From Nitrospirota bacterium (GTDB taxonomy: Bacteria > Nitrospinota_A > UBA7883 > JACRGQ01), in contig JAJRYD010000011.1 of assembly GCA_024275955.1 (NCBI GenBank), positions 1 through 29,232 on the forward strand: DNA of 29,232 nt. The letters run 5' to 3'. Both the position numbers and the translations under genes were made by a program. The notes below the pieces were generated by a model. That model searched no databases and was not told the origin of the DNA. It worked only from the letters and a program-made list of their open reading frames with translations. Within the stretch, counting starts at the first letter, position 1. Every line of letters starts with the position of its first letter. Of the stretch, positions 1 to 7,745 are shown in pieces.

Positions 1-99
1 GCAAAACTCGTTGAGTATTGCTGATTTGCCATCAATACCGGCTTGCCTGTATCTCTCTCGTATCTTGTTTAGATACTCCTTCTTCGATTTCGTACCCAT
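1..99 (-). CDS. N-terminus of an integrase-type transposase, cut by window edge
   Basis: An open frame of 33 codons runs off the left edge. It reads MGTKSKKEYLNKI then RERYRQAGIDGKSAILNEFC. This basic, helical start resembles the N-terminus of the rve (DDE integrase core) transposases that begin with a KxxYL...I..RY..A....K..ILDEFC pattern before an HTH. The ATG at 99 has a GGAGG six bases upstream; the ATG at 105 sits directly against that GGAGG and is less likely. The catalytic domain lies outside the window, so the IS family and whether the gene is intact cannot be judged. Identification rests on a short stretch and on remembered family pattern. Confidence 0.55.
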   Translation of the reverse strand, partial: MGTKSKKEYLNKIRERYRQAGIDGKSAILNEFC

Positions 100-224
100 A
101 TTCATCCTCCATTAACGGGTTAGATGAAATATGAGGCAATTTGTAGGCGATATATACCTTTACCATTTCTCTGTTTTTTGCTATGCTCCTGCTAAAGCCG
201 AAGTTTATGGGGGTAAACAACCTA

Positions 225-707
225 ATGTTTTTTAGGTGTTTCGTCACTATTTTTGGCATCTTGATAGGCACATCGACAGCGTATGCCGAATTCGGCAACA
301 CTACCTGTAGTGGTTTTACGTTTAAAATTTTAGACGAGAAACAGCTTGGCGCCACTTTGGGTATTCTTAGCATGCATGGTCGGTATAGTGTATCCAACGG
401 AGACAATATCTGTCTTGGCGGGAGCTACAAAGGGACGAAAAGACTATACCGGTACCGATGCTCTGACGGCGAATGGGAATTCGTAAAAACCGTGACAAAA
501 AGTTCTGCCAACTGCAGTTCTGATGGAACCATCGAAATGCGGGCTTATTCTACCGGCAAGATAGTAAAGCAGGTTAACACTATGCAGGTGGATATGCTTT
601 GTAGCCGTAAGTCCGACGAAGAAACCGAGGCGGAGTACCATAAGCGGCTTTTTGAGTGCGATAAAAAATATTATCGTTTTAGCTACAGTTTAGTAGAGCT
701 TAGATAA
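225..707 (+). CDS. Small exported cysteine-rich protein of unknown function
   Basis: I do not recognise the family. The frame is open from 183, but from ATG 225 the protein starts with a good signal peptide (MFFRCFVTIFGILIGTSTAYA, likely cut after AYA). The 183 start would put 14 polar residues ahead of it, so 225 is preferred; the ribosome site is weak either way (a G-run about 11 bases upstream). The mature part is about 139 residues with several cysteines (NTTCSGF, NICLGG, YRCSDG, ANCSS, DMLCS, FECDK), compatible with disulfides in the periplasm or outside the cell. The 3' end overlaps the convergent gene at 700 by 8 bases. Confidence 0.6.
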   Translation: MFFRCFVTIFGILIGTSTAYAEFGNTTCSGFTFKILDEKQLGATLGILSMHGRYSVSNGDNICLGGSYKGTKRLYRYRCSDGEWEFVKTVTKSSANCSSDGTIEMRAYSTGKIVKQVNTMQVDMLCSRKSDEETEAEYHKRLFECDKKYYRFSYSLVELR

Positions 708-1281
708 TCTCGTTAAGGTACAAAGCAAGAAAAGCTGTTCCAAGCAGGTATAAGATGTTTATTCCGTACAGGAGATACCGCACCCATTTTTGGGCGTAAG
801 TTTTTAAGGCAAAGATAGACGCCGCTAATACCAGAACTATCTCCGCCCCCGCGCCGATGATGCCGTAATGCTCCGGGTTCCAGTATGAAACCGGCGATTC
901 GAATTTCCAACCGCTTACCGGGAAGAAATGCGCGTGCGCGTCTTCGCTGTGTACAGGAAAGTCAAACATTGAATGAAGAATCATTCCGGCAAAAAGAGTT
1001 TTGAACCATTCTTTTTTTAGTTCATCAGCAAGAAAATAGAGCAGAAAAATAATGATGAAAGAATGAAACGTATTAAACAGCGTTTGCCATTCCGGCAGGT
1101 AATAACCTATTCCCCATATAAAAATTTCCGGCATTTTAAGCACGAACTTTTGGTACAGGTAGTATAGGTATATCGGTATGTCGGGCAGAACCGCGCCGAT
1201 GACGAGCGGCAAAGCATACTTGGCATTTTCCTTTCTGCCGAGTATCGCAAGGTTTATCGCTATATGTCCGAGGGTATGCAT
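700..1281 (-). CDS. YdjM-like (PF04307-type) membrane-bound metal-dependent hydrolase
   Basis: A 193-residue polytopic membrane protein. It carries the spaced His/Asp signature of the YdjM / 'LexA-binding inner membrane-associated hydrolase' family: TLGHIAINLA at the N-terminus, GAVLPDIP near residue 30, FNTFHSF near 70, and GMILHSMFDFPVHSEDAHAH near 100-120. Hydrophobic segments surround each motif. The family is predicted to bind a metal within the membrane; its substrate is unknown. No clear ribosome site precedes ATG 1281. A terminator at 1363-1400 separates it from aclA upstream, so it probably has its own promoter. The protein at 21274-21774 has the same motif layout. Confidence 0.65.
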   Translation of the reverse strand: MHTLGHIAINLAILGRKENAKYALPLVIGAVLPDIPIYLYYLYQKFVLKMPEIFIWGIGYYLPEWQTLFNTFHSFIIIFLLYFLADELKKEWFKTLFAGMILHSMFDFPVHSEDAHAHFFPVSGWKFESPVSYWNPEHYGIIGAGAEIVLVLAASIFALKTYAQKWVRYLLYGINILYLLGTAFLALYLNEII

Positions 1282-1362
1282 AGCCTGTATGATACCGAAG
1301 AGTGCTATCTTTTACTTAAAGGTTTTTTAAAGCCTAGCCTAACTTTACGGCGGGAATAAATA

Positions 1363-1400
1363 AAAAAAGCCAGCCCGCTTTTAAACGGGCCGGCTTTTTG
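1363..1400 (-). terminator. Rho-independent terminator after aclBA
   Basis: A hairpin with arms 1369-1377 (GCCAGCCCG) and 1386-1394 (CGGGCCGGC), with one mismatch and an 8-base loop. It is flanked by A7 on the left and T5 on the right, so the minus-strand transcript ends in a U-run just past the aclA stop at 1415. The symmetric A/T tracts mean it could also work on the plus strand. Confidence 0.8.
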
Positions 1401-1414
1401 CTTTGGTTTTTTCC

Positions 1415-3244
1415 TTATTTTTCTAGCGGTGGCACTTTCTTTTTGCTTGGAACAGCGTAGTTCACAAGGTAGTTGAATATCCTTATAAGCCTTCCGCCGT
1501 TTCTTTTTTGGTCGGCCCAGTGGCCGATAAGCCCGATTGTTCTTGCCAGTATAAAGAAGCCGTTGAGCGACTCATTCGGGAAGCCGAGGTCGGTAAGTAT
1601 CGCCGCCATACATCCATCGACATTAAGGATAAGGTTATCTTTTTTCGCCGTGGTGGTTGCTTCTACTTTTAGAGCAAAGTCGAGACGCGGCGTATCGAGC
1701 TTTGCCTCACGCACATGCCTTATAAGTTCCTGCACCCGTTTATCGGGGTTTTTAACGCTTTTAACCCTGTGGCCGATACCCGGCACCGGCCCTACGTTCT
1801 TTTTCATCCAAGCAAGGTAGCCCGGAATATCGTCGTTAAAATTCTTACAGCCGTAGTCGAAGTACTTGCCTGCGTCGGTAACAGCTCCACCAAACCTAGG
1901 GCCTATCATTATCATGCCTGCCGCTACCGCCTGCGAAAGCCCTATACCGGCGCAAGCCGCCATGATGGTGGCAAAAGCGCCGGAGACGCATGGCCCGTGA
2001 TCGGCGGAAAGCATGATGATTCTTTTTACAACTTCCGCTTCCTTAGGGCCTATAAGCTTTTTCGTCCATAGAAGGCCAACGACATGCGGTATGTCGTAGC
2101 CGTTGTTAATAAGTTCCGATGCCGGGTAGCCGCAGTATGCCGGCTCCTCGCCTCGGTCGTCAGCGATGGTAGATTTAATAAGAGGCTCCACAAGCATATC
2201 GCCCTGCTCGACGAAATGCTCTACCTTTTTTGGGAGGTTAGGAAGTTCGTCAACCGGAATTTCCTTTTTTTCTGTTATCTCGCCGGATGTAATAAGGTCT
2301 TCGTAAACGGACTTGATAGCCGGCCCAAGCGCGCCGAAAGTTTCTGGAACTATTGCTCCTGCTTTTTTTAACGCTTCGGATTTACCGCGCGCGGAGCCTT
2401 CGCCATGTTTTCCTTCTTTCGCTCCGGCATGACCGAACTTCATGCCGGCAGGGAGCGCTTCCTGACAAAAACCTGCTATAACGCCGATAAGTTTAATCCT
2501 TCGTTTTTTTGCTCCGTACCATTCCGCCGCCGCCTCTTCGAGGTTGCCACCCATCTCGCCGACTATTACTACAGCTTTGGTTTCTGGGTCGTTTTCGAAC
2601 ATTTCAAGGTAGGTAACAAAATCGGAGCATGGGTAGGCATCGCCCCCTATTCCGACAGCGGTTGTAATGCCGTCGGCGAACTGGGAGATAATCCACATTA
2701 TTTCGTTTGAAAGCCCGCCGGACTTTGTAAGAACGCCAAAGGAGCCGGCTCTATAGAGCTTGGAGAGTTTCAGGTTGTTATACTCTCCGCCAATAACGCC
2801 CATCCTGCATTGACCGGCAGACATAACCCCGATAGCAGACGGCCCGTTCATTATCTTTCCGGTCTCTTTCGATTTTTTAATAAGAAGTTTTGCGTCTTTT
2901 TCCGGCACGCCCTCGGTAATCATCGAGAGAGCCTTTATCTGCGGATTGTCAAACGCTTCCATAGCCGCCTTAGTGGCACGGCTTGGTGCCACGAAAACCA
3001 GCGCCGTGTTTGCGTCGGTTTCGTCGGTTGCTTCTTTAAGGCTTTTGTAAATAGGAATGGAAACTATCTGGTTGCCGACAGAAACATCGGCACTTTTCCC
3101 CGCGTCTGGCGGAAAGACAAAAGCTCTTACATAAAAAGGCTTGTTGTTGAGGTGAGAGAACTCGGCCATCCTCTTGGCGGCGCTTATCCCCGCCGGACCG
3201 CCGATTATTACAACGCTTGTGTTTTCATCTACGAATATAGCCAT
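1415..3244 (-). CDS. aclA: ATP-citrate lyase, large subunit
   Basis: 609 residues, close to the roughly 608 of the Chlorobium large subunit. It acts in the cytoplasm with AclB to split citrate into acetyl-CoA and oxaloacetate using ATP and CoA, the diagnostic step of the reductive TCA cycle. The N-terminal half is succinyl-CoA-synthetase-alpha-like (VIIGGPAGIS near 12; VLTKSGGLSNE near 171). The phosphorylated histidine is visible as H272 in KFGHAGAKEGKHGEG. The C-terminal part is citrate-synthase-like, with VPGIGHRVKSVKNPD near 505. ATG 3244 is preceded by GGGGGGA overlapping the aclB stop, giving a 12-base gap and probable translational coupling. A terminator follows directly. Subunit naming follows Chlorobium; some lineages swap A and B. 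Confidence 0.95.
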   Translation of the reverse strand: MAIFVDENTSVVIIGGPAGISAAKRMAEFSHLNNKPFYVRAFVFPPDAGKSADVSVGNQIVSIPIYKSLKEATDETDANTALVFVAPSRATKAAMEAFDNPQIKALSMITEGVPEKDAKLLIKKSKETGKIMNGPSAIGVMSAGQCRMGVIGGEYNNLKLSKLYRAGSFGVLTKSGGLSNEIMWIISQFADGITTAVGIGGDAYPCSDFVTYLEMFENDPETKAVVIVGEMGGNLEEAAAEWYGAKKRRIKLIGVIAGFCQEALPAGMKFGHAGAKEGKHGEGSARGKSEALKKAGAIVPETFGALGPAIKSVYEDLITSGEITEKKEIPVDELPNLPKKVEHFVEQGDMLVEPLIKSTIADDRGEEPAYCGYPASELINNGYDIPHVVGLLWTKKLIGPKEAEVVKRIIMLSADHGPCVSGAFATIMAACAGIGLSQAVAAGMIMIGPRFGGAVTDAGKYFDYGCKNFNDDIPGYLAWMKKNVGPVPGIGHRVKSVKNPDKRVQELIRHVREAKLDTPRLDFALKVEATTTAKKDNLILNVDGCMAAILTDLGFPNESLNGFFILARTIGLIGHWADQKRNGGRLIRIFNYLVNYAVPSKKKVPPLEK

Positions 3245-3256
3245 CTTAAATCCCCC

Positions 3257-4453
3257 CTACTTTCCCAGTGCCATATTGACTATGTCGGTTAACGGAGTGT
3301 AGCGGTCGAACACTTCGATATCGAAGCCTTCGTTTTTCAACTCCCTCATCGCTTCCAGCCCGGCTAGTTCGTTAGGGCCGCCTCGGCGAACCCATATTTT
3401 CACTCCATCCATTTTTCCTTCTTTTCTCACTTTACGAAACCCCGCGATAATTCCAGCAAAGGTTGCTTTAACATCGGTAAAGTTGGCTATAGCGCCGCCC
3501 ACGATTATGTTTTTGATTCCGGGAAGAGAGGCTACCTCGATGGTAAGTGCCTCGACAGCCCACGATGGCGGGTCGCCGGAGTATTCGGAATAGTTGGCAA
3601 GCGTGCCGCCAAGAGTAACAACAGCGTCGGAATAGAAAACCGAAGCGCCGCCGCCGGCAGGCAGTAGAGCGGTAGTGCCACCCTGTATCTCTATAAGCTT
3701 TACAGAGCCTTTAACTTTGCTGTCTATCTCCATTATCTCTTTTTCGGAGCGGGTGTACTCGCGCCCGAAATCGGCGGAGAATGTAAAGTTCCAATCAGGG
3801 TGGCGGAACCTCGCGTCACCGTCAAGGTTTGTTACCGCATCGAGAGCTGTCAGCTCGTTATTTTTAGGGTTAACGATAAGCGGATTTATTTCGATATACT
3901 GCCCGTCTTCGCTGTCGTAACATTCGAAAAACTTCGCCGCGAACTCGGCAATCTTTCCAACAAGCTCGCCGTCGAAACCGGCCTCTTTTGCCAAGTCTTG
4001 AAGCTGGCTGTTTGTAGGCTTTTCGCCCACTTCCACGAATGTCCGTTTTACCTTGTCCCAGTTCTCTTCGACTTCGATACCGCCGAACTTTGCGAGAAGT
4101 ATTTCGGCTCCTTCACGGGTCGATTGAACGGCGATGTAATACTCTTCATCGTGTGGAATCATCTCCGCTATAATTACCTGATTGATTTTAAGGCCTTCAA
4201 CCTCGCGCGTGAGTATCTCCTCGGCCGCCTCCTTCACGCCTTTTATATCTAGGTCTATCTTCACAAGCCCAAGCTTAAATCTGCCGCCGAGTGCTTCATG
4301 GGCTTTTACTACCATCTTGCGGTCGTTCATCCATTTATTCGAGTCGATAAGACTGTCGATTTGCGACGCGTCGGAAATCACGATCTTGTATGGTGTCTTC
4401 ACACCCCATTTTTCAAACAGCCCCATAGCCGGGCCTTCAAGAAGTTTTGCCAC
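3257..4453 (-). CDS. aclB: ATP-citrate lyase, small subunit
   Basis: 398 residues, matching the roughly 397 of Chlorobium AclB. It supplies the ATP-grasp and CoA-binding parts of heteromeric ATP-citrate lyase. It resembles the N-terminal part of animal ACLY: KWGVKTPYKIV near 16, the VKAHEALGGRFKLGLV lysine/glycine stretch near 48, YIEINPLIVNPKNNELTALD near 185, and the glycine-rich LPAGGGASVFYSDA near 265. Start is GTG 4453, with GGAGG six bases upstream and no better upstream start. It is first gene of the aclBA operon, in the same order as Chlorobium, and its promoter is at 4535-4563. No key residue appears lost. Confidence 0.95.
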   Translation of the reverse strand: MAKLLEGPAMGLFEKWGVKTPYKIVISDASQIDSLIDSNKWMNDRKMVVKAHEALGGRFKLGLVKIDLDIKGVKEAAEEILTREVEGLKINQVIIAEMIPHDEEYYIAVQSTREGAEILLAKFGGIEVEENWDKVKRTFVEVGEKPTNSQLQDLAKEAGFDGELVGKIAEFAAKFFECYDSEDGQYIEINPLIVNPKNNELTALDAVTNLDGDARFRHPDWNFTFSADFGREYTRSEKEIMEIDSKVKGSVKLIEIQGGTTALLPAGGGASVFYSDAVVTLGGTLANYSEYSGDPPSWAVEALTIEVASLPGIKNIIVGGAIANFTDVKATFAGIIAGFRKVRKEGKMDGVKIWVRRGGPNELAGLEAMRELKNEGFDIEVFDRYTPLTDIVNMALGK

Positions 4454-4534
4454 TTTTTTCCTCCATATAACGCCAAAAGGGAGTCTCCCACATCCTCATT
4501 GATACTAGGCCTCCGTCAAGCCTCAAACCGTGTT

Positions 4535-4563
4535 AGTTTATGGTTTGGGAAAAAGTCTGTCAA
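4535..4563 (-). promoter_or_regulatory. Sigma-70-type promoter of aclBA
   Basis: On the minus strand a perfect TTGACA (4563-4558) is followed by 17 bases and TAAACT (4540-4535, four of six matches to TATAAT). This places transcription start near 4528 with a leader of about 75 bases. It is the only strong hexamer pair I found between aclB and the divergent gene at 4693. Confidence 0.6.
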
Positions 4564-4692
4564 TTAAAAAAGGGCCTTACTTACAGGGGCTTTAGTCTTT
4601 TTTTTGGGGGATAGGTTGGAGTTTTCTAACAATCTGCAGGTAGCTGTTTTTTTTGGGTTTCCCAGTGTAGGTTTAGCTATAAAGGGGAGCAG

Positions 4693-4944
4693 GTGAACCG
4701 CTGGTTTGTCTATCTTCTTGAGTGCGCTGACGGCAGTTGGTATTGCGGGGCAACTTTAGACATCAGCCGGAGGCTAAAACAGCACAACGAGGGAAAAGGA
4801 GCAAAATATACAAGAGGGCGGCTACCTGTAAAGCTTTTGGTTAAAAGCGGGAAAATGAAAAGAGGCGATGCGCTTAAGCTTGAAGCGAAGGTAAAAAAAC
4901 AGAGAACCAGAGAGCTGAAAAAAGCGCTCGTTTTACGCTCCTAA
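4693..4944 (+). CDS. GIY-YIG nuclease-domain protein (UPF0213/YhbQ type)
   Basis: An 83-residue single-domain protein, the usual size for the family. The GIY-YIG core is visible: FVYLLECADGSWYCGATLDI at residues 5-24, the catalytic arginine in ISRRLKQHN, then GKGAKYTRGRLPV and the metal-binding glutamate in ALKLEAKVKK. The family is predicted to nick DNA; E. coli YhbQ is the nearest well-known relative, and the biological role is unclear. Start is GTG 4693 behind AAGGGGAGCAG. The stop is one base from the MITE copy at 4946, so that element may shape the 3' end of its transcript. Confidence 0.85.
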   Translation: MNRWFVYLLECADGSWYCGATLDISRRLKQHNEGKGAKYTRGRLPVKLLVKSGKMKRGDALKLEAKVKKQRTRELKKALVLRS

Positions 4945-5242
4945 TCGGGCTGTTACCAAAAGAGTTTTTTGAGTATTTTAAAGAAAAATTCGCTTTCTAA
5001 CTCCTTTAGAAATAGAGCCTTTAGATATTGGCAATTTGCTACAGAACCAAGCTTTGTGTCATTCGGCAACAGCCCCCTTATGGGGGGGGGCACCCCAATA
5101 CCTATGATCAAGAGGCTATCTAAACGACAATAATCTGGCTTGTTGCGTTGTGGCGATTAAGTAACCTCCAGCAGATACGATGCCCCCTTTCGTCAGGGGT
5201 AAGGGGGGTAAAAGGGGGCATGGAAAGAAAGTGGAGATACCT
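4945..5242. other. Non-coding stretch: MITE plus G-rich inverted repeats
   Basis: No gene found. After MITE copy A there is a run of ten G at 5082-5091. A perfect 10-base inverted repeat follows, TGCCCCCTTT (5181-5190) and AAAGGGGGCA (5211-5220), with 20 bases between that themselves contain CAGGGG and GGGGGG. It has no U-run, so a terminator role is doubtful; it may be a small dispersed repeat. Confidence 0.5.
4946..5076 (-). mobile_element. MITE copy A (about 131 bp)
   Basis: Inverted copy of the family also seen at 6543, 7416 and 18304. Read on the minus strand it starts GGGGCTGTTGCCGAAT and ends TTTTGGTAACAGCCCG, so the ends are imperfect inverted repeats. It shares the internal AAAGGAGTTAGAAA-like block and AAAATACTCAAAAAACTC near the end with the other copies. 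No exact target duplication is visible; CCTA on the left and CTTA on the right are the nearest match. It encodes nothing. Confidence 0.8.
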
Positions 5243-5422
5243 CTAGGAAGCCTCCTCCATCTCTTTCATTCTTACGCTGGCATCTTCAAAGCTTGAATAG
5301 CCACACTCCACTACGGCAAGCTTTGTCGACTCTATTTCTTTGGATAAATTGCTCTCGCATACTATAAGCCGATTAGTTTGCTCATCTTTGTAAATGCAGA
5401 ACCTAGAAGATATCGTTTTCAT
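5243..5422 (-). CDS. Small 59-residue protein of unknown function
   Basis: Read by eye on the minus strand from ATG 5422 to TAG 5243. A near-perfect Shine-Dalgarno, AAAGGAGG, lies six bases upstream, which is the main reason to believe it. The protein starts MKTISSRFCIYKDEQTNRLI, has cysteines at 9, 22 and 40 (FCIY, IVCES, VECGY) and ends in an acidic helix-like tail RMKEMEEAS. No signal peptide or membrane segment. I do not recognise a family. It lies alone between a MITE and the fhcD 3' end. Confidence 0.6.
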   Translation of the reverse strand: MKTISSRFCIYKDEQTNRLIVCESNLSKEIESTKLAVVECGYSSFEDASVRMKEMEEAS

Positions 5423-5553
5423 AGCAATCCTCCTTTATCGCATGGTGGTTTATCTTCAAGTTACGCCACTATCGCCACCTCTATTATACGGCTTAAAGTC
5501 GATAGGCGGCACGGTTTCTAAGAGAGTTGGCGGTCCGCGGCACTAAGAAAAGA

Positions 5554-5642
5554 TGCGCTAGAGCGCGCGCAGGGGGATATCCTTGCTAGTCCGTAGTCAT
5601 TGCCGTAAGTGGCCTGCGCTAGAGGGAGCGCAGGGGGATATC
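5554..5642. repeat. 28-bp direct repeat duplicating the fhcD 3' end
   Basis: Copies at 5554-5581 and 5615-5642 begin TGCGCTAGAG and end GCAGGGGGATATC, differing at only two bases, with a 61-base period. The second copy contains the last codons and stop of fhcD (DIPLRSL then TAG). Read on the minus strand the first copy would encode DIPLRAL and a TAG. Confidence 0.8.
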
Positions 5643-6500
5643 TATATTTCCAAGCTTACCGCCAAAATTTGCCGCCCCGATTTTTAGCACCCCGCTTGTC
5701 GATGCCGCTGTTATCCCTTTTTTCATCGCTGTTTTGGCAATCTCTAGCGAGGTTGCGTTTATCACTATTTCGAAAATAGCCTCTACCCCCTCTGGTATTT
5801 TTCTGTTTTTGTTGTTGGTGATTGTGGGGCAGTAATCGGCCTGTGTAGATGCTTTCAGGCTTGAATAAGCCGAGCCTATTCTGCTTGGCGATGCCACCAC
5901 CCCGCCGGCAAACGGTAATATAAGCCCTTGCATTTCGGCTATCGCTTCGGCTCCATGCTCCGCCGCTTTTAGGCCGGTTTTGTACGATTTTGCAAAGACC
6001 CAAAAGTTGGCTCCGGCGATGCCACGCCCCATCTTCACGCTTTTCTCCATCATAAATTCGCCAGAGGTTATAGGCACCGAAACAAGGTCGCGGCCGAATT
6101 TTTTTCTGCCCGACTGATAGCTGTCGCCAAACATCGCAACCTTCTCCCCAAGCGGAAAATCTTCTCCTTTTGCAAGCCCGCTGAAAACCGTTACGGTAGG
6201 TGTCGGTAGGCAGACCTGCCCCACCCGTTTTATAAGCTCTTTTTTCAGCCTTTCTTTTGTTCTTGCAAAGAACAGCAGTTCATGCCCCGGCCTTCCATCT
6301 GGCGTGCTGAATGTTTCGCTTCTCGCTTCTATCCCTGCTTCGCACCCGCAACCGATTATAGAGGTGGCGCAACCGACAGATTTTACCGCCGCTTCGTATG
6401 CCCACTTTGCCGAGCGGGCGGTTATGACGAGCCTTGCGTAAAAAGCTTCAAACGCCTCTGCCGAAACGTCGTCTATCGGAACGGGGTTATTATGCATCAC
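5619..6500 (-). CDS. fhcD: Formylmethanofuran:tetrahydromethanopterin formyltransferase (Ftr/FhcD)
   Basis: 293 residues, against about 297-300 for the family. It moves the formyl group between methanofuran (or its bacterial analogue) and tetrahydromethanopterin in the cytoplasm, in the archaeal-type C1 pathway also found in methylotrophs and some other bacteria. Landmarks: SAEAFEAFYARLVITA at 13-28, GCGCEAGIEAR near 51, TPDGRPGHELLFFAR near 66, MFGDSYQSGRKK near 123, GIAGANFWVFAKS near 160, FAGGVVASPSRIGS near 197, DYCPTITNNK near 222, ANFGGKLG near the end. Start is GTG 6500 or the adjoining ATG 6497; AGGGTG abuts them, a poor ribosome site, but the N-terminus fits homologues. fhcA lies 1.9 kb away on the same strand; no fhcB or fhcC is in the window. 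A MITE occupies its upstream region. Confidence 0.9.
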   Translation of the reverse strand: MMHNNPVPIDDVSAEAFEAFYARLVITARSAKWAYEAAVKSVGCATSIIGCGCEAGIEARSETFSTPDGRPGHELLFFARTKERLKKELIKRVGQVCLPTPTVTVFSGLAKGEDFPLGEKVAMFGDSYQSGRKKFGRDLVSVPITSGEFMMEKSVKMGRGIAGANFWVFAKSYKTGLKAAEHGAEAIAEMQGLILPFAGGVVASPSRIGSAYSSLKASTQADYCPTITNNKNRKIPEGVEAIFEIVINATSLEIAKTAMKKGITAASTSGVLKIGAANFGGKLGNIDIPLRSL

Positions 6501-6542
6501 CCTGATTTTACATCATCATGGCGTAAGCATCCTGTTTTTAAA

Positions 6543-6671
6543 GGGGCTGTTGCCGAATGGGATAAATCCGATTTTTCCACAAATCGCCAATCTCTAAAAC
6601 CTCTCTTTTAAAGAAGTTAGAAAATAAATTTCCCTTTTCAATGCTCAAAAAACTCTTTTGGAAACAGCCCC
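6543..6671 (+). mobile_element. MITE copy B (about 129 bp) in the fhcD upstream region
   Basis: Starts GGGGCTGTTGCCGAATGGGA and ends CTTTTGGAAACAGCCCC, so the ends are inverted repeats over about 16 bases. A TTAA flanks each side (6539-6542 and 6672-6675), a likely 4-base target duplication. It fills most of the 191-base gap between the divergent starts of fhcD (6500) and the exported protein (6692), so it may carry or displace their promoters. Confidence 0.85.
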
Positions 6672-6691
6672 TTAAAGTATAATCAAGGGCT

Positions 6692-7324
6692 ATGGGGAAA
6701 TTTCGCACAGCTTTGGCCGTATCTTTTTTATTTTTGCTTGCTTTGCCAGCTTTGGTGATGGGAGCCGATTTCCGTAATACCAAATGGGGTATGTCGAAAC
6801 GTGAGGTAAAAAAAGCCGAGAAGATTCCAAAAGAAGCGAAGTACAGTAAAAACAATATCTCGACACCAGAGAAGCTTGGGGGGCTTCCAGCGATACTTGC
6901 CTACGATTTCAACAAGAAAAAGCTTGTGCGGGGCAGATATTCGTTTGCCGCAAAGCATCTCGACGCGGTTGAATACATTGACGACTATAAAAAGCTCAAA
7001 AAAATGCTGACCATAAAATACGGCAAGCCGAACGCCAGTTTAAAGAACTGGACAGACAGGTCTATGAAATCGTTTCCGCACCAGAGGGGAATGGCTGTAA
7101 GGCTCGGGCATTTGACGCTTCTTTCCATTTGGGATAGAAAAAGAACAAAAATAATGCTGGCACTCTACGGAGAAAAAGAGAGAGTAAAAATGGTGCTGAC
7201 CTACGAAAGCATGAAGCTTCTCCAATCTAGAGAAAAGTTGGCGACAAAAACAGGCTCGCCGCGAAAGCCGAACCTGAAAAAATATAGAAAAAATAAGCTT
7301 GAAGAAGATTTAAAAAAACTTTAG
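6692..7324 (+). CDS. Exported protein, paralogue of 7746-8399
   Basis: 210 residues with a clear signal peptide (MGKFRTALAVSFLFLLALPA, cut near VMGA). I do not recognise a named family. It and the next gene share a block right after the signal (ADFRNTKWGMSKREVKKAE here), then a KKLVRGRYSF strand, a LKKMLTIKYGKP helix, a GMAVRLGHLTLLSIW segment and LALYGE...MVLTYES near residue 155. The C-terminal 40 residues are very basic and end DLKKL. The FR..KWGMS..EV start resembles repeated motifs in deltaproteobacterial periplasmic proteins, recalled and not checked. The ribosome site is a closely spaced AAGGG. It lies next to MITE copies on both sides. Confidence 0.75.
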   Translation: MGKFRTALAVSFLFLLALPALVMGADFRNTKWGMSKREVKKAEKIPKEAKYSKNNISTPEKLGGLPAILAYDFNKKKLVRGRYSFAAKHLDAVEYIDDYKKLKKMLTIKYGKPNASLKNWTDRSMKSFPHQRGMAVRLGHLTLLSIWDRKRTKIMLALYGEKERVKMVLTYESMKLLQSREKLATKTGSPRKPNLKKYRKNKLEEDLKKL

Positions 7325-7745
7325 CTCTCCTAAAATGGGAGAAGCATGCCCGAAGAGAAGGCTGGAAGCGAGCCGATTACAAATTGCTAAATTCTTTCTG
7401 GTTTGGCTTGTTAAATGGAGTTGCCGAATGGTGCAATCTTGATTTCGCTTAAAATTGCCAACCGCTAACCGCTCTATTTTTAAAGAAGTTAGAAAATAAG
7501 CTTTTCTTTAAAATGCTCAAAAAAACTCTCATCGAAAACAGTTCCTAGATGAGGGGAGTTTTGTCGCTACTCTTCTTATCTAGGCTAACTTTGTAACAGT
7601 TTTTATTTTTCGTTTCACAATGTCTCAACTTTTCCCAAGTGAGAAGCTTGCTTTATTTTCTTAAAAGGTAAACTTGCTATTGGTTGGGCCGGTTTTAAAG
7701 TAGAATACCCAATTGGGGAATTTGGATTAAATAGTACGGTGGGGT
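7325..7745. other. Intergenic region between the paralogues
   Basis: Holds MITE copy C and about 200 bases of AT-rich DNA before the next start. No gene or clear terminator was found. A TAGAAT at about 7701-7706 could be a -10 element for the gene at 7746, but I see no convincing -35 at the right distance. Confidence 0.4.
7416..7545 (+). mobile_element. MITE copy C (about 130 bp), degraded ends
   Basis: Most diverged copy: it begins TGGAGTTGCCGAATGG (two bases missing from the end repeat) and ends ATCGAAAACAGTTCC. The core blocks AAAGAAGTTAGAAAATAA and AAAATGCTCAAAAAAACTC match copy B closely. Flanks TAAA and TAGA are a weak three-of-four match to a target duplication. It lies between the two paralogous exported proteins. 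Confidence 0.75.

Noticed and set aside
1473-4502. Many plus-strand open frames opposite aclBA
   Set aside because: They are antisense shadows of two long, well-conserved genes; none has a plausible product.
5181-5220. Terminator for the GIY-YIG gene
   Set aside because: The 10-base inverted repeat has a 20-base loop and no U-run on either strand.
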